The notes: generated by a model from the letters alone, not told the origin. 64,000 nucleotides of DNA from Camarhynchus parvulus (GCF_901933205.1 NC_044572.1:73777465-73841464); one strand, 5' to 3'; shown: positions 49,441-62,764, numbered from the stretch's first letter. Program-made: numbers and translations.

Positions 49441-51471
49441 TCACCCCATCCCTTACTGGGTAAGAGGTATTGCTAAAGTCAGTCAAGCTCCACCTAAACA
49501 TAAAGAAATAGCATAAAAGTGAATTAGGAATGGGGAAGAGATGGGGAAGGCTCCATCCTAATTTCTGGGATCTGTCAACTGGCTAAACCTGACTTCTCCC
49601 CCATAGGAAGATCTATTGGGTAAGAATCACACTCTGTGAGTGTTGAATGATTATCTCACACCAGTCTTTATTGGATATTAGAGCTTTTCTGCACAGTGTT
49701 TAGAATTAGAATATTACTTTAAATATGTTTTTACAGTCAGATGCTATCACCAGCAGTCTTTAAACCCTAATCTGTCACATTTCTATTAATTAAGGGCATT
49801 ATTCTGTACACTGTTAAAGCAAGTCCTTCAAAAACGCTGTCAGCCTCTGGCAGTGGGGAAAGGTGTGGAGACCCAGGAGGGAGCTCTCTGTTTGGTGTGT
49901 GACCCTGCACAAGTTGGTCAAGCCACCCTCTGATGTGATGAATTGCTCAGTGAATGGTCCCCACAGTGGGACATTGGCAGATTAGCTGGGCAGAAGTGTT
50001 TCAGATTTTCCGAGGCTCTGACAAACTAATCAAACACTAAGAGTTTGAGCAAATCTACCCTTTTCTTGTGACAGAGCAATCAAAGTTAACTCAACTGAAA
50101 TCATTGTCTTTAGGCTCATAGGCAAGGCTTCAATGACTTAAAATGAAAGATTATATTCCTCCTTTCCTCAGTACTTCTAGCATTCTGCCAAAATCTCTAG
50201 ACTATCAACATACCAATATACAGTGTTAAGTCATCAGGACTCTCTTGAGTCATCAGGACTCAAGAGTCCTGACTGAAAACTAGTAGCCTCTGCTCATATT
50301 GTTGTTACACATACTGTTCCAAAATTAAAGAAATTATTGATAACAACTCATACTGTCATAGAATGTCTGCAATCAATGAATATATTATAATTCAAAATAT
50401 GTGAAGCTGTCATGTAATAAATCTGTTAAGCTCTCTGAGAAAATATAATCTTCCACATTTCATAAAAAATAACTTGTCAAAGCTCTTTTCACATTCAGGA
50501 TGCAGATAACCTGTAAACCAACATAATTCAGATATAGTACCCTCAATAAAGGTGATGAGACAGCCATAACTATTTCAAGTAGCTACCATTCTTTCTTGCT
50601 TTTCCCCTATCTTCTGCTACAAATAAGCATTTCCATTATTAAACACTTCCATTAAAATGAAACATTACCATAACAAAGATAGCAAAGTTTAGATATATTT
50701 CTAAATAATTTTTATGAAGATTAACAATGTCAGTATCAAGCCAGAGCATTGAATTTTTTCTGGTAAATATTTGCACAAGGGCCAGCATCTACCACCACAA
50801 GTATTAAATTCTTCATGATTGCATTATATACATTTTAATAGAAAATTCACAACATAAAAGGAAGCTGGAATTCTAACCTTGAACACATACATAAAATACA
50901 TTCATTGAACTCATTTGAACTCTAAATTGATTTTTACTAAACATCACTCAAGGCTAAGTGAATTTTAGTTAAAGAGTTAGTGTGGCATCATCTGTCCCTC
51001 TAACAAGGATGTCAAAAATAGCCTCTGGTCTGCTTCCAACTGAGCTCTTATCTTTTGCAGAAACCCATCTGCTGTCACATCAATGAAGATGATTTTTTTT
51101 CCCAAGTATTTTTCAAATGCATTGATATTTATCTTAGGTACTGTAATAGGTATGTGTAAGTTAACCATAGACAACAAAAAGAATCTTTTTTTTTTTTAAA
51201 GGTCCATGTTATTAATTTAAGGAAGATTTGTAAACCAAAGCTATTTTAAGTATTTCTTTCCTTTGATATCTGAATTCCTTAATAGAGTGACTAGCTTCTC
51301 TAGTGAAGATTATAAGGGAGGAAAAGGATGCTCCTGGAGATGATGGATCATATTTAGAGCAGCCGTAAGAAAATTCAACTTCATTGGGTATTACATGCAG
51401 TTTCATCACAGCTGAAATGATCTATATCTGTGAAATTTGCAGTTTCTAAATACAACAAGAAAATAATGCCA
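49441..51471. other. Unassigned DNA, partly GC-richer
   Basis: No gene recognised. About 49820-50010 is GC-richer (GGGGAAAGGTGTGGAGACCC and neighbours) and could be an unrecognised LTR or other repeat piece. A hairpin at 50234-50272 is listed separately. Confidence 0.5.
50234..50272. repeat. 15-bp hairpin with 2-base bulge, overlapping a direct repeat
   Basis: Left arm TCAGGACTCTCTTGAGT (50234-50250), loop CATCAGG (50251-50257), right arm ACTCAAGAGTCCTGA (50258-50272). The arms pair over 15 bp apart from an extra TC in the left arm. The direct repeat TCATCAGGACTC also occurs twice (50231-50242 and 50250-50261). Direct and inverted copies of one word together suggest a template-switch event during replication. 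Confidence 0.85.
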
Positions 51472-51712
51472 CTGTCACAACCAGGGGCAATGGGCACAAA
51501 CTGAAACACTGGAGAATCCATCTGAACACAGAGGAAGAGTTTTAATGGTGAAGGTTATAAACATACACAGGTTACAGAGACGTTTAGAGGTACTCAAAAG
51601 CCATCTGGACATAATCCTGGACAGCAATCTCTAGATGGCCTTACCTGAACAGAAGTGGGGTTTGAACAAGATGACCTCGATGACTTTCCATCCTCAGCCT
51701 ATTCTGTGAATG
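51472..51712 (+). mobile_element. CR1 LINE 3' end
   Basis: The plus strand has GGGGCAATGGGCACAAACTG, GAATCCATCTGAACACAGAG and GGTTACAGAGACGTTTAGAG. It continues through GGACATAATCCTGGACAGCA and TTTGAACAAGATGACCTCGA to a terminal CTATTCTGTGAATG. This is the end of ORF2 (the HWNRL and LEVLKSHLD area), the 3' UTR and the octamer tail. The 5' part is missing. The terminal ATTCTGTG is well preserved. Confidence 0.9.
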
Positions 51713-54700
51713 AAGCAATGACCTAAGATGTCCACATAAAGTAAGGTAGAGTAGAAACCAGACGAAGATGACAGCATACTTGTCAGCTACATGGCTGTAC
51801 TCGAAGATCAGCAATGTGGGGATTAAGTTCACTTTTTTCCCTAAGCTTCATGAGTATTTTTAAAATGAAATTGGTTCCCTGGCTATTCAGAATTATCATC
51901 TATAAAATATGAAGACTTTTTGTCTCTCTTACTGACATGTTGATTAATTCATGCACCTGAAGGTATTTTACAGAAGTAGCTAAAAACCACTAAATTTATT
52001 AATAATAAAATGAATACAATGTAGTTGTAGTAAAACTGGGAAAGAATTTAAAATAAGGGAGATTGAGTGGGAACAGGGATTGTTTTCAGGATTTGGTTGC
52101 ACAGCTGAAGACTTTTTCTGCACTGCTAATTTGAAGTATAAATATTCCTTATTTGCCATGGTACATACATAATATATCAAAATAGGTCTGGTAAGAGACA
52201 TTAAGCTTTAGTTCAGGATGAAGTACATCTAGCCTCAGTGTTGAAAAAATAATGAGTCATGCAGTACTCCTAGGGAGATAGCAATAACCATTTCACCTTC
52301 AAGAAAGACCTGACTCCCTGTTGCATCTCTTTCTAGATAATACTTTGTCTAATTACACAAACAATTATTCTATCAACCAGTAGATCCCTAAATTGGATGT
52401 CTGATCCATCCTTAGTATCCTTCTTTATACAATTTAGACAAATTCAAATATACCACCTTGTGTATATTTATAACCCATACTGCATAATGGAGCCACATAC
52501 TTACTTTTAACTGTTTGTTGATTTTCTGACTTAATTTTTATATTTTTTAACAATTCAAGTTTAGGCCCAAACAGTAGATATTTTTTAGGAAAATTAAGGA
52601 ATAAAAACTCCCTCCTCTCATTACTAAATACCTTTTTTTCATATTTAAGGGGGAAAAACAACATCTACAAAACTTCAATGTAATTATTCTTCAAGTTTTC
52701 TCAACATTAGAAGTTCAGATAAAAAAGACATTTCAGATCAACATCTGTATCTAATCCATGGCCACTATTTGTTTGTCATAGAAAATGTAATGCATTTCAA
52801 TTTATCTTAGCCTGCCTCTCACAGAGGAAAACTTAAACTAGTATCTGAGGGTATGGGACCACAAAGTCAGAAAAACAGATGAGAGATTAAAAACAAAAGG
52901 GAAAAAAATGCCATTCTGAAGGAAAAACAGCATTACAGGAAGAAAAAAATGTTTCTCAGATTAAGACAAGAAGTCCTTGGGGTGAGGAACAGGTGCGCAG
53001 GTGTGTTTGAATGCTTGGAAACAAAGGGAATCTGTGATGCAGCAGGTGCCAAGTACCACTTAAACTATTGCTATCAAGAAAAGGAATGATACTGGTAAGC
53101 CACTAAACCATACTGTTGGTAAAATGAGGGTGATTACTTCATCATTTTTTGCTATCAAAATAGTAAAAGTTAATCTAAGAATAATCCATCTGCATTTACC
53201 TGTGGAACATATATCCTATTCCATCCCACCCCAATAACCATCAATTGATTGTTGGGGAGATCCAGCTAAAAGGGTTAAAGGGAGCTGAATTTTCCTTCAT
53301 AAATAGTAGCAAAATTTTTATAATTTCCTGAATATTTTTAAAAAGTGCACTTATTATTTTGACATTATGAATGATGTAAAAAAATACAGAAAACCCTGCT
53401 CTATGCTTCAAATGAAACAACTCAGGGAGTATTCCTATCAAAAAAGGGTAAGAAATAAGATGACTAGAAGCTTGGCTCTCAATATATTGAATATAATAGG
53501 GATTAAAAAAAGTAAACTTAATTTTATACTTAATTAAATAAAGCAGGACCAGACTGTCAGGGACAGAGATGCAGTATCTGAATAATTTGACTTTTAGTCC
53601 TATTGATCTGCAAATTTTCTAGATACTGCAGCCTATTCTATCCAGTTAAACCTCACGCTCTGAGGAAACACTTGTCTTCACTTCCAGTGCCCAGTCAACT
53701 GTTTTACAGTGGAAAAAGACAATCTGAAATAATGGATTACTCCAGCTGCATAAGTATTAATGAGCCATTTGCTTTATGTTCATACACCTAGATTTTCTTT
53801 TATGACATCAGTAAGGAATGGGTTTTATATCATTGAAATTGCAACTATACACAGGAATGTAGTAAAACTCCTGAACTAGGGATAAGGGAATCATAATGAT
53901 GAATTTGAATACTTCCATGCATGTAAACTCAAAGCTTCCAAACTACAGATACACAAAATCCCTACAGAATACTCCTATAATATTTTTAATAACTCAAGAG
54001 ATTGAATGGTAAAAGATTTTACCTCCCAAAATAGTGGGTACTATGTAATACAGTGGAAAAAAAGCAAAAAATGCATAAACCATATAAACAAACTTACAAG
54101 TGATAAAGTTTATATTGTTAGATAGAATACAAAATCTAGAGGGCAGCTCTAGTAGCTGCTGTTTTCAGTAGCTGACCATCTTTATTGCTACAGGAATGCA
54201 GCACAAAACTTCTGTAGTAACAATGAAAAATCTGTCATAAAACATGGACTTAAAGACTTACGTCTAGTAAGATTATGGAGTGATATTTTGTGAAGAAGAT
54301 GAATGGTGCTTCTTCAGTTATATATTGTGGAGAATATCTGTACTGTGATAGGTAAGAATAGTAATAAAAATCATAAAAGCAATGAAAGTAGAGAATTTTT
54401 TGTCATACTTGAAGTTGAGTTTTATTTTCCCAGTGCAATGAAGGTTTCCAAACATTGTTGAGAAACCAGAATTGTGCTTTTATATCCCTTTTGCTCAAGG
54501 GGAGCATTTGCTTTTAATAGTATAGTTTGCACTTCTTTAATATAAATTCTAGTAAGGATAACTCATTAACTGTATTGGCCATACCACCTTTTTTCTCAGG
54601 TAATCGTCAAACTTTCAGAATGCAAATTTGTAAAGACCTGCTATCATGCAATTATATTACAAAAGGTGGGGTAATGTTAATGTGATATTTTTAAAAATTC

Positions 54701-56690
54701 TTTTAGGATTAAAAAGAATATTTTAAAATATTTCACATTTACTGAAATGCTTGTGCACATTTTTCAAAAAAGTAGCAATCTTTTGGCATCTTTCAGTTTT
54801 TTAGAAATTACTTAAGTAATTATGAAAACAGCATTTTCTGACATTGACATTAGAAGCTATTTAGGACTCACAAATGGAACATCTGTAACAGTTGGAATAA
54901 TTAAGTGACTACAAGAGAAAATGAATCATTAGCACCACATACTGCTTCTTCTGACATATTTTCAGTTAAAGGCATTTTGCACTTAAAAAAAAAATTAAAA
55001 GTCAATGATCTATTTTCACAAGATACTTCAAATAGTAATAGTTACAATCACTATATTTCCCTAAATCTAAACTAAACATATCTCATGAATTAGAACTAGC
55101 TCAGCTTTCTTAAAACAGGCTAGCCAATATTTCTGCCCCTGTGTGTTTAGCTTCTGTCTGTCTTAATAATGTGTCCTTTTGTCAACTCTTTAAATAACTG
55201 TTCAGATATTCAATTCTTGATGTTGAAGTTACCTAAGTATTTTACTCAACTAGATAATAGATTCCAGAGGTTTGTTGCTGTTGTTGTTCCAGGTTAGGAT
55301 TTTATTTTCTTTTCTCTTTGACTTTTTTTCTTTTGATATCAGGTTATCTTATTTTTAGGAATTCTTAAGTTCCTCAATTTTTTTTCTATTCCCTCCACTA
55401 CACTCCTCTTTATTTATAAAGCTGCCTGCAATATCTATCTCTTTAAAAACTTGCCATTCATTGGATAATGACAAACCACGACACTTAATGAAGGAATAAT
55501 AATATTCTTAATAGTTCTATTTATTGCCCCTATGGTTGGGTTTTCACAGGAAATATACTCATCTCTCTATAAAAACTTATGAAAGCCAGAACTGGACTCC
55601 TCATTGTGGCCTAGTGACTTCTGAATCCAATTCAACTGCTTATTGAAGCTAACAGCAGAATATTGCAAAGTTTTAATTACAAACGGGGAACTTCAGTATT
55701 TTTTCTTATATTGCCAGAGGTATGAATTTTTGTCTGTTCCTGTAGAATTGTAGCTTCAGGAGTCATCTACAATTAAGGCACAACTCTATCACTGTGGTGT
55801 AATTCCTCCCTTCATACTTTATCTCTTCTGAGTTGCATTTTGTGTGGAATGCTTAGTACAGATAGCCTACTGATTAGGCTATCAGAATTATTAATAGGAA
55901 ATAACACACCACTGCATTGAGCAGCACTCCATAGCAGTAATTAGTAAGTCAGTGTAAATAAATGCAGTAAAGACTGTATCCTACCATGATAAATCTTTTG
56001 GACATTGACTACTAATGTCAGAATAGTTACATGATTCGCATGTAGGGTATTCAATTTTTTAAGACACCTGGGTTTTTTGTTTTTAAACAATTGTCTTGCT
56101 AGTCTTTACAGTCTGTATTCTCAAAGTAACTCTTTTAATCTAGCCTGTGTAGGTGCTCAGAAGACAATATTTTTAAGTAGATGTCAGCTATTTAATATAC
56201 TCAGATATCACATTTCTGATATCTCCATTGCTTGAATATATTTTCATAGTACTGTATATTCTTTGCCATCTACAAAGAAGATGCCAAATTAAGGAATGCT
56301 TTCTTCTTTTTTAGTGTCTCTCCTTAAAAATCAGATTCAAACTGGAACCACACTCTAACCTTCAAATAAGAGTATAGTCTTATCCTCAAAAATGTTTAAA
56401 AAGGGAGATTAATTTGCAAATTGCAACATGTTGCTTGTGCTATATTACCTGTTTCCCAAAGTCTTCTTTCTATCATTAGATTGCAGTGTTATTGAGTAAC
56501 AAAATAAAGGCATTCCAAGGAAAAAAAATTTTAAAAGAAAAAAATTGAGCCTTCTAGGTTAGAATTACTATTGACATCTTGGAAAGGAGGACAGTAAATG
56601 ATCTACAGTTATTAGCTACCTCATCCTGAAAATTATCTATCCTCATCTTACTTTTCTTGGAGATTCTTCTCTTCTCAAAGTCTTAAACAC
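51713..56690. other. Unassigned AT-rich DNA
   Basis: About 5 kb without a recognised gene or mobile element. A perfect 8-bp inverted repeat (GATAGCCT and AGGCTATC around a 7-base loop) lies at 55861-55883. Open frames are at most 76 codons. Confidence 0.6.
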
Positions 56691-57470
56691 AGTAACACCA
56701 ATAGAGTCATCTGTCAAGTTGAAGTCCCTCATAAGTATAAAAACAATTGTGAGACTTCTGCCAGACTACTGTAGACTTCATGGTCTGACTGTTCGTCCTT
56801 AGGTGGTCTGTAACAGGTAGGACACCCGTCCTGCTGACCTTTCCCTTGATCTTTACCCACAACCATTCAACCTTGTCATCATTGCCTTTGATTCCAATAT
56901 GATCAAAACACTCTCTAACATACAGGACCACTCCATCACCTCTCCTGCTGCACCTATCTCTTCCAAAGAACTGACAACCATCCACTGAAGCATTCCAGTT
57001 GTGAGAGCCATCCACAACATTTCTGTGTTAGCAACTTCTATGCCAGTTTCCTGATGAACCATGGCTTCTAGCTCCTCCTGTTTATTACCCATGCTGTATG
57101 CATTGGTGTAGATGCACATCAGCTGGGCTGCCAATTTCAACTCCAACACTGGCATGACCCCCACCTCAGCTCTTCTTGAGTGGGCCTCACTGTATTACGT
57201 CTCCCCTTCAAAACTAATTTAAAGCCTTCTCAATCTGTCTTGCCCTCTGTTGGAAGCACGTGGACCACATCCATTATCAGCTCTTATTGGTCCTGATCCA
57301 CCATCATCAAAAAAGCAAATTTCCACCTATAGCACCATCATCTAAACCATATATTAATCAGTCCAGTTACCTTTGCTTTTACTACTGGTACTGAAGGAAT
57401 TGAGGAAAATAAAACCTATGCACAGACTCCTTTGACCGGATCTCCCAGTGCCCTAAATTTTTACGAGCTT
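56691..57470 (-). mobile_element. CR1 LINE fragment: start of ORF2 (endonuclease) and upstream region
   Basis: On the minus strand, two frames reconstruct the N-terminal endonuclease of CR1 ORF2. MCIYTNAYSMGNKQEELEAM (near 57120-57060) leads into a degraded TEMLW, then continues in the other frame as DGSHNWNASVDGCQFFGRDR, GDGVVLYVRECFDHIGIKGN and DKVEWLWVKIKGKV, and ends near LRGLQL-like residues around 56710. The Asn of the YTNA block is kept; the usual ETWW motif is damaged. From about 57190 to 57470 the sequence matches what lies upstream of ORF2 (GCCCTCTGTTGGAAGCACG, ATCAAAAAAGCAAATTTCC). It lacks the reverse transcriptase and 3' end, so it is an internal 5'-side piece, which is unusual because most CR1 copies keep only the 3' end. 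Confidence 0.87.
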
Positions 57471-58989
57471 CAGTTCATTTTATGGATGATCTGTTTTTTA
57501 ATGAACTTTATTTACCTTGTAAGCAGTAGTAGTTAGCTAAATGCGCACTCTTAAATGCTATTTTATACTGAAATTTGCTTATATGAAAGTGCCACAGTGA
57601 CAAATTGAGTGAAAATTTCCTAGGAATAGGAACAGTTTCTGGAGAACAGGAGACTGCACAGTAAGGTGAATATGAATGTCTGGAGGACTGTAGTCAGCTG
57701 CTGTCTGAGAAAAGAGGAAGCCTGGGATGAGGTAACAGACCTTTCAATAGCTGCTGATGCTTTAAACTCCTACTACTTAAAAACATTCTTTCTTTAGTAG
57801 GGAGGGAACCAAAAACTAAGAAGGTCTCTACTGAGGTATAGTATTGTTAGATTAAGAGTCAAATTACGGTTAAAGATCTTTGGTCACACAAAATGGTACC
57901 CGAAAGCTCAGTAATCAAGACATTCTGTCTGAGCTTTGTCTTTACAAACAAATCCTTTTGCATAACATAGTATTTGTGATTGTTGATAGTTGCATCTCTA
58001 GCTTTGAACACAGGCTGCACAGTCATCAATAAATTAGACTTTAAAGCCCCTTTTCATGTAGTCTTTAGATGTAACTTTCTAAGTGTCCTTGTCGAAGGAG
58101 AGGGAATTTTTTTGCAAGGACAAAAAAGTATGCAAATTAAAGCGTCTTGGATGATCCTGTGGATGTCACTGGGGCTGCATAATTTTTATGCATTTTTCAT
58201 TCCATTTCAAGCTAAGTGTTACAACATTTCTTTGTAAAAATGCTTAGTTTAATTTTGAATACATTATTTTCTATTTGGTCAGCACTGTCTACCTTTCTGG
58301 GATTTAGCACAAAGGCACCTGAAAGAATAATGGAGCCTTTTCTTGAATCCCTGAAACTGTAACACTGCTGAGCAAAGTGGGACAGTGATTCAATTAGTGT
58401 TCTTTTATCTAACACAAGTCAAGTAAAGGACAGGGAGTTTTGAAAAACCAAAACAGTAAACATGAGTATTACTAATTGGAAAAAGTTATTTGTTGATATC
58501 GTGAAGATATTCATTAAATCTTGTGCACAATGTAAGCCACAATTCAAAAATCTGTTTTGACATTCTTTCAACTACTCACCATAAGATTTAGGATGAAACT
58601 GTAGGGAATGAAATTCCAATTTTAAATAAAAAACTCAAAATATCTTAAACTCAGAAGCTGTAAGACTCCAAAGGCAAATTTTGAAAAGGCAGTGCTATCC
58701 TACTATCCCGTAAAAAAAAAAAAAAAAACAAAAAACAAAAACAAAACAAAACAAAAAAAAAAAACTAGCAAACTGACAAACAGCATCATTTTTATCTCTG
58801 TAGAGGTTCAATGAAAACACTTTGTTCTGTTGCAAACACAATTTCCTGTCAAAATCATTTTTGAAATGGAAAATGGTCACCCCTTTTTCCTTACAGCTTG
58901 TGCACACTTTCTCTGCTGAAGGCACAGAAGTATAGACATTGCAATGCTAAACACTGAAAGGCAGATGTAAAGGAGTTTTCACATCCAAA
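57471..58989. other. Unassigned DNA with an A-rich low-complexity run
   Basis: No gene recognised. The A-rich run at 58712-58764 is listed separately. An 85-codon plus-strand frame at 57980-58237 has no recognised relatives. Confidence 0.55.
58712..58764. repeat. A-rich / (CAAAA)n low-complexity run
   Basis: A17 followed by irregular CAAAA and CAAAAA units and a final A run. No retroposed gene is recognised upstream on the plus strand. Confidence 0.9.
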
Positions 58990-59734
58990 ATCATAGAGTC
59001 ATATAATCATAGAATATCCTGAGTTGAAAAAGACCCACAAGGATCATCAAAGTTCAGCCTGGCCTGGCACAGGACAACTCAAAGAACCACACCATGTGCC
59101 TGGGAAACACTGTCCAAGAGCTTCTTGAACTCTGTAAGGCTACTGCTTTGACCACTTGAAAGAGGAGCCCATTCCAGTGCCCAAACACCCTTTGAGTGAA
59201 GAACATTTTCTTAATATCCAATTTACACGTGACTCAGCTTCATGCCGTTATCTAGGGTGTTGTCACTGGCCACCAGAGAGAAGAGATCAGTACCTGTGCC
59301 TCCCCTTCCCTTCATGGGGAAACTGCAGACTGCAATGAGGCCTCCCCTCAGTCTCCTCTTCCCCAGGCTGAACAGACCAAGTAACCTCAGCCACTTCTCA
59401 TATGGATTCTCCTCAAGACTCTTTGCATTCTTTTGTGCACTCCTTTGGAATCTCTCTAATATTTTAATGCATTTCTTTTATTGCGATACCCAAAACTGCC
59501 CCCAGCACTCAAGCTGAGGCTGTCCCAGCTCAGAGCAGAGCAGGACAATCCCCTCCCTTGCCCGGCTGGTGATGCTGTTCCGGATGCCCCCCAGGACAGG
59601 GTTGGCCCTCCTGGCTGCCAGGGCACTGCTGGCTCACGTTCAGCTTACCATGGACCAGGATCACAGGTCCTTTTCTTCACGGTTTCTTGCCAGCGTCTTG
59701 TTTCCCAGTCTGTATGTAAATCCAAGGCTGGATG
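58990..59734 (-). mobile_element. CR1 LINE, 5'-truncated, with 3' octamer tail
   Basis: The plus strand begins with several reverse-complement octamer units (ATCATAGAGTCATATAATCA, then TAGAATATCCTGAGTTG). It continues through the 3' UTR (AAGACCCACAAGGATCATCA, TTCCAGTGCCCAAACACCC, GAGAAGAGATCAGTACCTG). It then enters the ORF2 C-terminus (CAGGCTGAACAGACCAAGTA, GAGCAGAGCAGGACAATCCC, GGTTGGCCCTCCTGGCTGCC, TTCCCAGTCTGTATGTAAA). Its 3' UTR wording differs from that of the CR1 copies at 8.4, 21.3, 26.5 and 51.5 kb and matches the copy at 61.5 kb. Plus-strand frames of 60-144 codons across it are antisense. Confidence 0.93.
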
Positions 59735-61503
59735 TAAATACAAAATGTACAGGAAGTATAAACATAAAGAATTTAATCATTCAACTCTCCAGACCATTTT
59801 CCTGTCTTTAAATTTTATTACTTCAGAAATACTGCTAATATATCCCAGGTTTGTGACATACCATTGTCCTAAGCTTCACCAGGGAACAACCTATGTTGCC
59901 CTGTCTGAAAGGTAACTTCCTGCTTTATAATTAAATGTGACGTTAGCATTTATACTTAAAAGTAAAAAGACATTAAGTTAGAGGAACAACCTCTATTGCC
60001 TATCTTGGAGCGCTTTTAAAACTCCTTCTTTTTATTAATGGCTTTTAAGTTTCAATATTTCATTTAGAATTGTCAGCATTTGCATTAAAAAACCAGTAAT
60101 TATGTGTATTATGGATAAATAATAACATGGAAGATGAAAGATGGGTATATTTTTACCTGAGATGTATTTTATTTTAAAAATTCACATTACATTGTACATT
60201 ATATTGCCGGCATAATATTTTATCTTCAGTTCTCAGGTCTATTTGTGCCTTAACAATAAGTGTAAATTATTGTCTAACAGGTTTCCTACACCAAAAATAT
60301 TGAGACATTTAATACTAGCACTAATGTGGGGAAAATATGTTCCATTTCTTATAATTTAATGTTATAAAGTTTAGTTGCATAGAATTGCCAACAATATTTC
60401 CTCACACGTATGGCAAACAGTAGCAAGATGATATGGTTGATAACGATGACTGCAAGTTTTAACCATGAAAAACTGCTTATATTTTAATTATTAATATTTT
60501 CAATATTAATTAAGTTGGAGTAGGCCAATCAAACTTTTATTTCCATTTGTCTCATGTTACTTTTTAAATACGACAATTGAATATCAAATGAACAATAATT
60601 TCCTGCCTGAATTTTGGATTAATACGGTTTCCTACCGAGTTTTAGGTCTCATGTTTCCACGTCTGGCAATAATTTACCAAATCCAGAGCATTGAACAATA
60701 CAGATCTCACTGAAAGCATACAGTCAATTGGTAATTAAAATGCACAAACCTTGAGACTGAAGAGCACTCACACTACCCAAGTACCATTTGATAGATCACC
60801 CAGACATCCTAAGAAGCAGCAATGAATTTAGAGATTTTCTGGTCCAATATTCTGCATGGCTTATAGAATACCACAGATCATGATGTCAGTCATAATTCTA
60901 ATAAAATAAGAGACCTGATTTTATTTTTTTTCTATACTTTTCTTATTGGTGAATACTACAGAACTGATTTTTTTAGTGATATCTTAAATCTATCAATAGA
61001 TTTTATTTTCTTTTTCCTCTATTTCCATTTGGACTTTCTGCTTTTGGACTCTGTATTCTTTCACACATTTTTATATTCTGAATAACTTTGAGCCTCAATT
61101 TCAAAACATCTTTCTAGAACAGATTAGCTAGAATTATATTAAATGCTCTACGTGGGATTTCATTAGGCTTTTTTTCACTGATATTGCCTGTTTCAACTGA
61201 AAATACTGATGCTTTGCCTTTTTCACAGACTAATCAAATTTTTATTGCAGTCTTGCAGTGATCAATTCATCCGTCTAGGGTCTTTTCCAAGCATATAGTC
61301 AACTTTCTTCCTTTTATTTTTTAGTCCCCAAACACATGATTATGATTTTTTTTTTCATTTTTACACTGCTTCCCTTTTCTATTCCTCTTTGTAACCTCCC
61401 TCCAGAATTTTCTCTACTTTTAGTAGTACTTTTTACCATCTCCTTGCTTACTAAATGATTCACTGTTGCTCATCAGTTTTCCTCTGCTAAAATAAGAAGT
61501 TGT
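59735..61503. other. Unassigned AT-rich DNA
   Basis: No gene recognised. Around 60815-60885 (TCTGGTCCAATATTCTGC, GCTTATAGAATACCAC) there is a faint likeness to an ancient CR1 3' region in minus orientation, too weak to call as a separate feature. Confidence 0.5.
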
Positions 61504-61912
61504 TCACAGAATCACAGAATGTGCTGAGGTGGAAGGAACCTGCAAGGATCACCAAAGTCCAAGCCCTGGCCCTGCACAGCACCATTCCCCAGAGTCACAC
61601 CATGGGCCTGAGAGTTCACTTCTTGAACTCTGCTAGGCTTGATGCTGTTACCACGTCCCTGGGAAGCCTGTCCAAGTGCCTAACCATCCTCTGGGTGAAG
61701 AACCTTTTTCTAATATCCAGCCTAAACCTCCCCTGACACAACTTCAGGACATTCCCTCAGGTCCTGTCACTGGTCCCCAAGACAAGAGACCAGTGTCTGC
61801 CTCTCCTCTTCCCCTCACAATGAAACTGTAGACTGCAATGAGGTCTCCTCTCAGTCTCCTATTCTTTGGGTTGAACAGGCCAAGTGACCTCAGCTGCTCT
61901 TCATAGGGATCA
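61504..61912 (-). mobile_element. CR1 LINE 3' end, same subfamily as the 59.0-kb copy
   Basis: The plus strand begins TCACAGAATCACAGAATGTG (octamer tail), then GGATCACCAAAGTCCAAGCC, TTGAACTCTGCTAGGCTTG, ACCATCCTCTGGGTGAAG and CACTGGTCCCCAAGACAAGA. It ends in TCAGCTGCTCTTCATAGGG, the last part of ORF2. It lines up with the 58990-59734 copy for most of its length in the same orientation but is cut shorter on its 5' side. Confidence 0.93.
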
Positions 61913-62764
61913 TTTCTGTGGAGTGGTGTTTGACTTGCTCAGTTTACGAATATTCTCAAGAGACCTGCAGTTTCATGCACCAGTTTCTTTGTGCACAGAG
62001 GTAATATCATCACAATTTGAGTGCATTATGACATAGGCACATCCTCAGAGTGAATTAAAGTCCTTGAGAACTTCCCCACCACATTCTTATCTTTCAAGAT
62101 GCTTGTCTTTTTAGGTCACAACATAAAGAGTAGTTTATTGCACTTAGCACAATTTAGGGAGCAGTGGAATAACTGTGGGGCAGAGTTGCACAGGGGATGA
62201 AGCTGCATCTAAAGATGGAACTCCCTAAGTGTTTCATTCACTTCAAAAATGGAAATTTCCATGTTCAGACTTCCATTTCCATTCTAAACTTGGCCTCTGC
62301 TCATGCAGAAGGTTCAGAGTCCTTCACAAAGACTTATGTATAACATTTACTTTGCTTTTAACACAAAAGTCTGTTCTTCTTATTTCAATTTTTACCATCA
62401 AAACTCCTCTTTCCCTTACCTTGTCTGGTTGGTTTTTGTCACTATTATTTTTGTCATCAGTGAATTCTTAAAAATTGTCAGTATGTTTTGCAAATTTTAA
62501 TTTACTGTAACTTTGGCAATTCCTATTTTACTTTGACTTTAAAGTGTTTGTTTTCTTCATTCTTTAGAGCCTATATTCAGCTTATGTGGCATCAAACTAA
62601 CACAGAAATATCATTTAACTACTCAGTTTTTCCTCTGTAAAAGATTCCAACCTGAATGAATATTTCTGTACTTATGAACTCCACAAAATGACAGATGACT
62701 GTAAAAAATTCACACATTATCAGCACTTTAAACATTTAGTTGAGAAGTTTCCGATATATTAAGA
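61913..62764. other. Unassigned DNA
   Basis: No gene recognised. The bases before the next LTR (about 62150-62230) are slightly GC-richer and unassigned. Confidence 0.5.

Noticed and set aside
58400..58764. Processed pseudogene ending in the A-rich run
   Set aside because: No gene-like sequence is recognisable upstream, and the run contains regular C interruptions typical of a simple repeat.
59481..59915. 144-codon plus-strand frame as a novel protein
   Set aside because: It is antisense to the minus-strand CR1 at 58990-59734 for most of its length.
60489..60513. AT-only inverted repeat as a structured element
   Set aside because: A 9-bp A/T palindrome is expected repeatedly in sequence this AT-rich.
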